Positions 44,200-50,547 of a DNA stretch of 50,547 bases are shown one piece after another (the stretch's first letter is position 1; every line of letters begins with the position of its first letter). Location: assembly GCF_007845675.1 (NCBI RefSeq), contig NZ_VOBR01000044.1, positions 1-50,547 on the forward strand. Reading direction: 5' to 3'. Source of the stretch: Lentzea tibetensis (GTDB lineage: Bacteria > Actinomycetota > Actinomycetes > Mycobacteriales > Pseudonocardiaceae). The translations under genes and the position numbers were made by a program. The notes beneath the pieces were generated by a model. That model saw nothing but the letters and a program-made list of their open reading frames with translations, did not search any database and was not told where the DNA came from.

Positions 44200-45008
44200 A
44201 CCGCAGGCCGTGGGTGCTCGGCGGTGTCGCCGGGCTGGTGTTCCTGTTCCTGTACGCGCCGATCGCGTGGCTGGCCGTCGTGTCGTTCAACGACTCCCGC
44301 TCGCTCAGCCGCATCACCGGGCTGTCGGGCCGCTGGTACGGCGAGCTTTTCGAGGACTCCCGCGTGCTCGAGTCGCTCGCACTGACGCTGCGGCTGGCGC
44401 TGGCGAGCGCGGTGATCGCGACGGTGATCGGCACGCTCGCGGCGTTCGGGCTGCGCAAGGCGTTCCCCGGCCGGTCGCTGTGGACGGTGCTGCTGAGCCT
44501 GCCGCTGGTCGTGCCCGAGGTCGTGATGGGCGTGGCACTGCTGGGGTTCTGCGTGAAGCTGGCCGGGATCCCGCTCGGGTTCGGCGCGCTGCTGTTCGCG
44601 CACGTGGCGTTCTCGCTGAGCTTCGTGGTGGTCGTCGTGCGGTCGCGCGTCGCGGGGATGGACTCGCGCATGGAGGAGGCGGCGGCCGACCTGGGCGCGT
44701 CGCCGCTCACGGCGTTCCGCACGGTCACCCTGCCGCTCGTGGCACCCGCGGTGCTGGCGGGCGCGGCGTTCGCGTTCCTGCTGTCGTTCGACGACGTGGT
44801 GATCTCCAGCTACCTCACCGGCGTGGGCTCGACGACGTTGCCGGTGTTCGTCTACGCGCAGGCGAGCAAGCGCGGCATCTCGCCGGAGATCGTCGCCCTG
44901 TCCACCCTGATGGTCACCGCGACGACCGCGCTGCTGCTCGCGGGCGTGCTAATCGCGTCGTGGCGCGCGCGGCGGGCCGGCCAGGCCGCGGCGCTGGTCA
45001 GCGCGTGA
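44196..45008 (+). CDS. potC: Polyamine-type ABC transporter permease (PotC-like)
   Basis: Second permease; 270 residues, six membrane segments, and the EAA loop RMEEAAADLGASPLTAF. GTG 44196 overlaps the potB stop. LSFDDVVISSYLTGVG near the C-terminal third is characteristic of PotC. It ends the transporter locus; 73 bp follow before the histidine kinase. Confidence 0.9.
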   Translation: MNRRPWVLGGVAGLVFLFLYAPIAWLAVVSFNDSRSLSRITGLSGRWYGELFEDSRVLESLALTLRLALASAVIATVIGTLAAFGLRKAFPGRSLWTVLLSLPLVVPEVVMGVALLGFCVKLAGIPLGFGALLFAHVAFSLSFVVVVVRSRVAGMDSRMEEAAADLGASPLTAFRTVTLPLVAPAVLAGAAFAFLLSFDDVVISSYLTGVGSTTLPVFVYAQASKRGISPEIVALSTLMVTATTALLLAGVLIASWRARRAGQAAALVSA

Positions 45009-45069
45009 CGTCAACTTTCGTCTGGGCTAATCGCTACCAACGTGCGCGGACGGAACGTGGGATGTCTCG

Positions 45070-45075
45070 TAGCTT
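45070..45075 (+). promoter_or_regulatory. -10 element of a leaderless two-component promoter
   Basis: TAGCTT (TANNNT) lies 6 nt before the GTG at 45082. Confidence 0.45.
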
Positions 45076-45081
45076 TGTGTC

Positions 45082-46719
45082 GTGACTGAAGCCGTTCCCC
45101 GCCGTCTGCTGCCCGTCCTCCCGGACGTGCGCGCGTCAGTGACGGCGTTCGTCGACGAGACCTGGGCGCGGATGCGCCGGGTGACGCCGCTGCGACTCGC
45201 CGGGGAGATCGCCGTCGTCGCCGTGCCCGTCCTGCTCGACCTCTGGCCGGGGTGGTGGGCCAGCAAGACCACCGGTGGGTGGGTGCTCGCCGCCCTGATC
45301 GCCGGGTACGTGCTCGTGCTGCCGTTGCGGCTCGCGTTGCCCGCGACGGCGTTCCTGCTCGGCGTGGCGCTCGCGATGATCACGCCGTACGGGGGTGCGG
45401 CGATCTTCCTCGTGCTCAGCTACAACGCCGGGCGGCGGATCGAGTCGTGGCTGCGCGCGTCGATCACCGCGCTGGTGGCGTTCGTGCTGCTGGTGGCGAT
45501 GTGGAACGACACACCCGTCGGGGTCAGCGGCTCGTTCGGCGTGTTCATCATGATCACGGTCTTCAGCATGGTGGTCGCCGTGCCGTTCCTCGTCGGCCGC
45601 TACCTCGCGGCCCGGCAGGCGCTCGTCGTCGCGATGCAGGAACGCGAGGCGAGGATGCGGTCGGAGCACAAGATGTTGTCGCGTCAGGTCCGGTTGCGGG
45701 AACGCAGCCGCATCGCGCAGGACATGCACGACAGCCTCGGGCACCGGCTCAGCCTGATCAGCGTGCACGCGGGTGCGCTCGCGATGGACACCAGGCTGGA
45801 CGAGCGGCAGCGCGAGGCGATCGGCGTGCTGCGCGGCGCCGCGCTGACCGGCATGGAGGAGCTGCGCGCCGTCATCGGCGTGCTGCGCAGCGAGGACGAG
45901 CCGGACGACGACCCGGCGCGGCGCACCGTCGACGCGATCGACGAGCTGGTGGAGGGAGCGCGGCGCGCGGGCATGCTGGTCAGTCTCGTGCGCGGCGGAC
46001 AGGCCACCGACGTGCCCGCGAAGGTGTCGCACGCCGCGTACCGGGTGGCGCAGGAGGGCATGACGAACGCGTCGAAGCACGCGCCCGGCGCGACCGTGCA
46101 GGTGACCGTGAAGTACGAGCCGGACGCGCTCGTCGTCGAAGTGCGCAACAACCCCCCTCGCTCGGGGTCCACGCCGAACGGCGCGGGCGTCGGCCTGATC
46201 GGGCTGGGGGAGCGGGTCCGGGTGGCGGGCGGCATGCTGCACGTCGGCGCGCTGCCGACCGGCGGCTACCGGATCGCCGCGGTGCTGCCGTACGAGGAGA
46301 GCCACGTCGCGGAGCCCGCCGACGAGCCGGACGACGAGGAACCGCCGACGCGGATCCGCAAGTGGGCCGGTGTGGGCTCGATCGTCGTGGCGGGTTTCCT
46401 CGTCGCCGTCGTGGTCGGTGGGTTCACCTGGCTGGGGTCCCAACCCGTGACCGACGTCGTGTCAGCAGAGGTGCTCAACTCGATCCAGCCCGGTCAGTCC
46501 GAGGCCGAGGTGATCGCGAAGATCCCGAAGGGCAGTCCACCGCTGCTGACGGAGGGCGATCCCAGCTCGGACGCCACACCTGAGCCACCGGGGTCGCACT
46601 GCGAGTACCGGGTGACCGACGAGCAGCGGTACCTCGCACGCGGCGTGCAGCTCGTGCGTTTCTGCTTCGTTGACGGCAAGCTGATCGAAAAGAAGCTCCA
46701 CGTGCAGAGGACCTCATGA
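45082..46719 (+). CDS. NarL-type sensor histidine kinase with extra C-terminal ectodomain
   Basis: A 545-residue kinase. Residues about 35-175 hold several membrane helices. The dimerisation and phosphoacceptor helix has His216 in RIAQDMHDSLGHRL (HisKA_3). The HATPase domain shows VAQEGMTNASKHA (N box) and GVGLIGLGERV (G box). Unusually, a further membrane helix (about 433-457, SIVVAGFLVAVVVGGFTW) is followed by about 88 residues outside the cell, with GQSEAEVIAKIPKG and two Cys (HCEYRV, RFCFVDGKL), resembling a BamE/SmpA-like fold. Overlaps its regulator (ATGA). Confidence 0.88.
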   Translation: MTEAVPRRLLPVLPDVRASVTAFVDETWARMRRVTPLRLAGEIAVVAVPVLLDLWPGWWASKTTGGWVLAALIAGYVLVLPLRLALPATAFLLGVALAMITPYGGAAIFLVLSYNAGRRIESWLRASITALVAFVLLVAMWNDTPVGVSGSFGVFIMITVFSMVVAVPFLVGRYLAARQALVVAMQEREARMRSEHKMLSRQVRLRERSRIAQDMHDSLGHRLSLISVHAGALAMDTRLDERQREAIGVLRGAALTGMEELRAVIGVLRSEDEPDDDPARRTVDAIDELVEGARRAGMLVSLVRGGQATDVPAKVSHAAYRVAQEGMTNASKHAPGATVQVTVKYEPDALVVEVRNNPPRSGSTPNGAGVGLIGLGERVRVAGGMLHVGALPTGGYRIAAVLPYEESHVAEPADEPDDEEPPTRIRKWAGVGSIVVAGFLVAVVVGGFTWLGSQPVTDVVSAEVLNSIQPGQSEAEVIAKIPKGSPPLLTEGDPSSDATPEPPGSHCEYRVTDEQRYLARGVQLVRFCFVDGKLIEKKLHVQRTS

Positions 46720-47366
46720 TCCGGGTGTTGATCGCCGACGACGAACCGCTGATGCGCGCGGGCATCAAAGCCATTCTCGGCACCGCCGACGACATCGAGC
46801 TGGTGGCCGAGGTCGGCGACGGCCGCGAGGCCGTGCAGACCGTGCGCGAGCGCCGGGTCGACGTGGCGGTGCTCGACATCCGGATGCCCCGGCTCGACGG
46901 CCTCGCCGCCGCGCGGGAGCTGCACTCGGTGGCACCGCACGTGAAGGTCGTGATGCTCACGACGTTCGGCGAGGACGAGAACATCGTGCGCGCACTGTCC
47001 GACGGCGCCGCCGGGTTCCTGCTGAAGGACTCCGCGCCCGAGGAGCTGCTGCGGGCCGTGCGGGCCGTGCACAACGGGGAGGCGTACCTCTCGCCGATGG
47101 TCACCAGCCGGGTCGTCGGGATGGTCGCCACCAGCGGGCAGCCCAAGCGGCAGGAGGCCGTGCGGCAGGTGCAGCGGCTCACCGAGCGCGAGGTCGAGGT
47201 GCTCGCGCTGCTCGGGCAGGGGATGTCGAACGCGGACATCGGGCAGAAGCTGCACATGAGCGAGGCGACGGTGAAGACCTACGTCAGCCGGTTGCTCGCG
47301 AAGCTGGGGCTGACGAACCGGGTGCAGGCCGCGTTGCTGGCTCGCGACGCCGGTATGGCCGGCTGA
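46716..47366 (+). CDS. NarL/LuxR-family response regulator
   Basis: A 216-residue partner of the preceding kinase. The receiver domain has the acidic pocket (IADDEPLMRAG) and phosphoacceptor Asp54 in VLDIRMPRLDG. The LuxR helix-turn-helix (LTEREVEVLALLGQGMSNAD, then VKTYVSRLLAKLGL) occupies about 150-205. Targets are unknown. A 17-bp terminator follows. Confidence 0.94.
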   Translation: MIRVLIADDEPLMRAGIKAILGTADDIELVAEVGDGREAVQTVRERRVDVAVLDIRMPRLDGLAAARELHSVAPHVKVVMLTTFGEDENIVRALSDGAAGFLLKDSAPEELLRAVRAVHNGEAYLSPMVTSRVVGMVATSGQPKRQEAVRQVQRLTEREVEVLALLGQGMSNADIGQKLHMSEATVKTYVSRLLAKLGLTNRVQAALLARDAGMAG

Positions 47367-47369
47367 GCG

Positions 47370-47422
47370 GCCGTCAGGGGCACCCTCGCGGCGGCGTCCG
47401 TCCTAAGGGTGCCCCTGACGGC
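47370..47422. terminator. 17-bp hairpin between convergent genes
   Basis: A perfect 17-bp inverted repeat (47370-47386 with 47406-47422) and a 19-nt loop lie between the response regulator and the reverse-strand GlsB gene; it can serve both. Confidence 0.75.
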
Positions 47423-47429
47423 ACAGTGG

Positions 47430-47696
47430 CTAGGCGCGTGCGCGGTTGCCGGTGACCAGGCGGTAGACGCCCAGCAGGACCAGCGACCCGAGGATCGCGA
47501 GCAACCAGGTGCGCAGGTCGAAGAACGTGCCGAGGTCTGTGCCGAACAGCGCGGAGCCGACGAACCCGCCGAGGATCGCGCCGACGATGCCGATCAGCAT
47601 CGTGATGATGAGTCCGCCGGGGTCACGACCAGGCATGATGGCCTTCGCGATCGCGCCGGCCAGTAGTCCGAGAACAATCCAGCCCAGAACGCCCAC
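47430..47696 (-). CDS. GlsB/YeaQ/YmgE family stress-response membrane protein
   Basis: An 88-residue hydrophobic protein with Gly-rich helices typical of the transglycosylase-associated family: GWIVLGLLAGAIAKAIMPG, GGLIITMLIGIVGAILGGFV and WLLAILGSLVLLGVYR. Role unclear; often stress-induced. GTG 47696 is preceded by an AGGGAG-type site. Confidence 0.88.
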   Translation of the reverse strand: MGVLGWIVLGLLAGAIAKAIMPGRDPGGLIITMLIGIVGAILGGFVGSALFGTDLGTFFDLRTWLLAILGSLVLLGVYRLVTGNRARA

Positions 47697-47830
47697 CGTG
47701 GGTCTCCCTTCGTTGGTCTATCCCGGTAAGGAATAGCCACATTCGGGGACTTCACACGGCCGTGACTCTCTCGTTATCACAGTACGGGGCGCGCGCAGCT
47801 CTCAGGCGCGTTCCGGAACAATGAGGGGCG

Positions 47831-48973
47831 ATGAGTACTCCACGCACTGTCCTGATCCTCGGGTCCACCGGCTCCGTCGGCACGCAGGCGCTCGACGTCA
47901 TCCGGGCCAACCGCGACCGGTTCCAGGTGGTCGGCCTGGCGGCGGGCGGTGCCAACCCGGCGCTGCTGGCCGAGCAGGCGGCCGAGTTCGGCGTCCGCAC
48001 GGTCGCCGTCGCCAAGCAGGTCGACGTCCCGACCGACGCGCGGGTGCTCGCCGGCCCCACCGCCGTGCTCGACCTCATCGAGGCGTGCCCGGCCGACGTC
48101 GTCCTCAACGGCATGGACGGCTCGCGCGGGCTGGAGCCGACCCTCAAGGCGCTCGACACCGGCGCGCTGCTCGCGCTGGCCAACAAGGAGTCGCTCATCG
48201 CGGGCGGCCCGCTCGTGCTGAAGGCCGCCAAGCCCGGCCAGATCATCAGCGTGGACTCGGAGCACTCGGCGCTCGTGCAGTGCCTGCGCGGCGGCACCGA
48301 GAACGAGGTCGCGCGGCTCGTGCTCACCGCGTCCGGCGGCCCGTTCCGCGGCCGGACGCGCGACGAGCTGAAGGACGTCACGGTCGAGAAGGCCATGGCG
48401 CACCCGACGTGGTCGATGGGCCAGGTCGTCACGATCAACTCGGCGAACCTCGTCAACAAGGGCCTCGAGCTGATCGAGGCGCACCTGCTGTTCGGGGTGC
48501 CGTACGACCGCATCGACGTGGTCGTCCACCCGCAGTCGATCATCCATTCGATGGTCACGTTCACGGACGGGTCGACCCTCGCGCAGGCCAGCCCGCCGGA
48601 CATGCGACTTCCGATCTCACTGGGTCTCAGTTGGCCCGAGCGCGTCGCCGGTGCCGCGCCCGCGTGTACCTTCGACGTACCGACCGCATGGACTTTCGAG
48701 CCGCTGGACAACGTCACGTTCCCCGCGGTGGAGCTGGCCAGGCAGGCCGGCACGGGCGGCGGTTGCCTGCCCGCCATCTACAACGCCGCGAACGAGGAAG
48801 GCCTCGCCGCCTTCGTCGCCGGCGACACGTCGTTCCTCTCCGTCGTGGACACCATCGGGCAGGTGCTGGGGGAGAGCGACGACTGGAAGCACGACCCGGC
48901 GGACGCAGCTGAAGTGCTTGCCGCCGAGGAATGGGCACGGGCACGCGCCCGCGAACTGGTCGGAAGGAACTGA
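47831..48973 (+). CDS. dxr: 1-deoxy-D-xylulose 5-phosphate reductoisomerase
   Basis: Second enzyme of the MEP isoprenoid pathway; converts DXP to MEP with NADPH. The 380-residue protein has the cofactor loop [14 protein letters not shown], the metal and substrate residues in [12 protein letters not shown] and VDSEHSAL, and MAHPTWSMG and [15 protein letters not shown] 47831 follows GAGGGG. The order dxr, rip, ispG matches mycobacteria. Confidence 0.95.
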   Translation: MSTPRTVLILGSTGSVGTQALDVIRANRDRFQVVGLAAGGANPALLAEQAAEFGVRTVAVAKQVDVPTDARVLAGPTAVLDLIEACPADVVLNGMDGSRGLEPTLKALDTGALLALANKESLIAGGPLVLKAAKPGQIISVDSEHSALVQCLRGGTENEVARLVLTASGGPFRGRTRDELKDVTVEKAMAHPTWSMGQVVTINSANLVNKGLELIEAHLLFGVPYDRIDVVVHPQSIIHSMVTFTDGSTLAQASPPDMRLPISLGLSWPERVAGAAPACTFDVPTAWTFEPLDNVTFPAVELARQAGTGGGCLPAIYNAANEEGLAAFVAGDTSFLSVVDTIGQVLGESDDWKHDPADAAEVLAAEEWARARARELVGRN

Positions 48974-48975
48974 AC

Positions 48976-50181
48976 GTGGGCTACGTCTTCGGCGTCGTGC
49001 TCTTCGCGCTCGGCATCGCGGTGTCCATCGCGCTGCACGAGTTCGGTCACCTGCTGACCGCCAAGGCCTTCGGCATGAAGGTCACCCGGTACTTCATCGG
49101 CTTCGGCCCGAAGCTCTTCTCGTTCCGCAAGGGCGAGACCGAGTACGGCCTGAAGGCCATCCCGGCCGGTGGTTTCTGCGAGATCACCGGCATGACCGCG
49201 CTGGAGGAGGTGCCGGAGGAGGACAAGCACCGCGCGTTCTACAAGCAGAAGACGTGGAAGCGCGTCGTGGTCCTGTCCGCCGGTTCGATCACCCACTTCA
49301 TCGTGGGCTTCATCGTGCTCTACCTGCTCGCCGCCACGCTCGGCCTGCCGAACACCAAGGACGAGCCGATCCTGTCGCAGGTGTCGAACTGCGTGCAGGA
49401 CCACACCATCCCCGTCGACGCCCCGTGCAAGGAGGGCGCGCCCGCGCCCGCGAAGGCGGCGGGCATCCAGGCGGGCGACAAGATCCTCGCTGTCGGAGGC
49501 GTCACCACGCCCACCTGGTACGAGGTCCGCAAGAAGACCCAGGACTCGAGCGGCCCCACGGAGTTCAAGGTGCTCCGCGACGGCCAGGAGAAGCTCATCA
49601 CGATCGACGTGCCCAAGGTCTCCCGCGAGTTCCTGGACGCCAGCGGCAACAAGACCGTGCGCGAGGTCGGCACCATCGGCGTGCAGACCACCACGAACTT
49701 CGAGTACACCCCGGTCACCGCGATCGGCGGCTCCGTCGCGTTCACCGGGACGATGTTCGTCAACACCTGGGAAGGCCTCATGCGCTTCCCCGAGCGCATC
49801 CCGGCCGTGGTCAAGGCCATCGGCGGCGGCGAGCGCGACATCGACACCCCGATCAGCGTGGTCGGCGCGTCGAGGCTCGGCGGCGAGGCGGCTGAGCGCG
49901 GGCTGTGGGCGTTCTTCCTGCTGATGCTCGCCGGCCTGAACTTCTTCGTCGGTGTGTTCAACCTCCTGCCGTTGCTCCCGCTTGACGGTGGTCACATCGC
50001 CGTCAACCTCTACGAACGGGTGCGAGACTGGGTGAGGAAGCTGCGTGGCCAGCCCGCCGGCGCCCCGGTCAACTACCTGCGGCTGCTCCCGCTCACGTAC
50101 TTCGTGATCTTCGTCGGAGGCGCGATCACCCTGCTGACCGTGACCGCCGACATCGTCAACCCCATCAGGCTCGGTCAGTGA
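48976..50181 (+). CDS. rip: Site-2 intramembrane zinc protease (Rip/RseP)
   Basis: Cleaves anti-sigma factors within the membrane to activate ECF sigma factors. The 401-residue product has the zinc motif HEFGHLL in the first membrane segment (about 20), a PDZ domain ([17 protein letters not shown], about 160-175) and the second metal ligand in [11 protein letters not shown] (about 330). GTG 48976 is preceded by GGAAGGA. The substrate is not in this window. Confidence 0.93.
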   Translation: MGYVFGVVLFALGIAVSIALHEFGHLLTAKAFGMKVTRYFIGFGPKLFSFRKGETEYGLKAIPAGGFCEITGMTALEEVPEEDKHRAFYKQKTWKRVVVLSAGSITHFIVGFIVLYLLAATLGLPNTKDEPILSQVSNCVQDHTIPVDAPCKEGAPAPAKAAGIQAGDKILAVGGVTTPTWYEVRKKTQDSSGPTEFKVLRDGQEKLITIDVPKVSREFLDASGNKTVREVGTIGVQTTTNFEYTPVTAIGGSVAFTGTMFVNTWEGLMRFPERIPAVVKAIGGGERDIDTPISVVGASRLGGEAAERGLWAFFLLMLAGLNFFVGVFNLLPLLPLDGGHIAVNLYERVRDWVRKLRGQPAGAPVNYLRLLPLTYFVIFVGGAITLLTVTADIVNPIRLGQ

Positions 50182-50212
50182 TCGAGATCGTTCAGTGGAA
50201 GGTGCACAACCC

Positions 50213-50547
50213 ATGAGTGACGGCGTGATGCTCGGAATGCCGGCATTGCCGCCTCCGGTGCTGTCGGAACGTCGCAAGACGAGGCAGCTCATGGTGGGAA
50301 ACGTCGGCGTCGGGAGCGAGTTCCCGGTGTCGGTGCAGTCCATGACGACAACGCTGACCGCGGACGTCAACGCCACGCTGCAGCAGATCGCGGAGCTCAC
50401 CGCTTCCGGCTGCGACATCGTGCGGGTGGCGTGCCCGTCGCAGGACGACGCGGACGCGTTGGCGGCGATCGCGAAGAAGTCGCAGATCCCGGTGATCGCG
50501 GACATCCACTTCCAGCCGAAGTACGTGTTCGCCGCGATCGAGGCGGG
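50213..50547 (+). CDS. ispG: 4-hydroxy-3-methylbut-2-enyl diphosphate synthase, 5' part
   Basis: The first about 111 residues of IspG, cut by the window end. The fragment shows [35 protein letters not shown] and [20 protein letters not shown], which are diagnostic. The enzyme is an iron-sulfur protein of the MEP pathway; its Cys ligands lie beyond the edge. ATG 50213 starts 31 bp after rip. Confidence 0.93.
   Translation, partial: MSDGVMLGMPALPPPVLSERRKTRQLMVGNVGVGSEFPVSVQSMTTTLTADVNATLQQIAELTASGCDIVRVACPSQDDADALAAIAKKSQIPVIADIHFQPKYVFAAIEA

Overview
The window is high-GC actinobacterial chromosome. Codons end overwhelmingly in G or C, GTG starts are common, and genes are packed with ATGA/TGATG/GTGA stop-start overlaps. 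The gene order (amtB-glnK-glnD; ffh; rpsP-KH-rimM-trmD-rplS-lepB-rnhB-DUF2469-yraN-comM-dprA; xerC-whiG; rpsB-tsf-pyrH-frr-cdsA-rlmN; dxr-rip-ispG) is the conserved actinomycete core order. DUF6879/DUF5753-type regulator pairs, a WhiG-type sigma factor, tandem signal peptidases and Pkn-type kinases point to a mycelial member of the Pseudonocardiales. No plasmid, prophage, CRISPR array, rRNA or tRNA gene was recognised.

Layout. 1-1.2 kb: a strong hairpin terminator, then about 1 kb of degenerate repeats and a GlnR-type control region. 1.2-5.2 kb: nitrogen sensing and uptake (amtB, glnK, glnD). 5.5-8.2 kb: a small P-loop protein, a reverse-strand DUF6879/XRE operon ending in two micro-ORFs, and a PH-domain membrane protein. 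8.3-12.5 kb: ffh, an amidohydrolase, a CPBP protease and pxpA. 12.6-18 kb: the ribosome/tRNA maturation cluster, two tandem lepB genes and rnhB. 18-25 kb: DNA-processing genes (yraN, comM, dprA, xerC), whiG and an M23 peptidase, with a second 1.1 kb repeat-filled gap. 25.1-29.6 kb: rpsB, tsf, pyrH, frr, cdsA. 29.6-39.2 kb: accessory enzymes, a PadR regulator with an unusual 10-bp periodic array between it and rlmN, an ArsR-SRPBCC fusion, and two tandem Ser/Thr kinases, the second frameshifted. 39.4-45 kb: a polyamine-type ABC transporter (ATPase and binding protein, then two permeases) interrupted by a reverse-strand P450/TetR pair. 45-47.4 kb: a two-component system. 47.8 kb to the end: dxr, a site-2 protease and the start of ispG.

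How the genes work together. The first operon couples ammonium import to PII signalling. The central clusters make ribosome parts, mature rRNA and tRNA, and build the secretion route (Ffh, LepB). The DNA-processing block shares coupled starts and holds the only in-frame TTA codons I could find. The last genes supply two non-adjacent steps of the MEP isoprenoid pathway around a membrane protease.

The most unusual signals are: the TCG-phased decamer array at 33071-33281; two DnaA-box pairs with identical 18-bp spacing facing each other across the DNA-processing block; two related repeat-filled gaps; a 25-residue CxxC micro-ORF coupled between a regulator and a 56-residue ORF; and a kinase gene with two compensating frameshifts. 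All calls come from reading the sequence; no database search was run.
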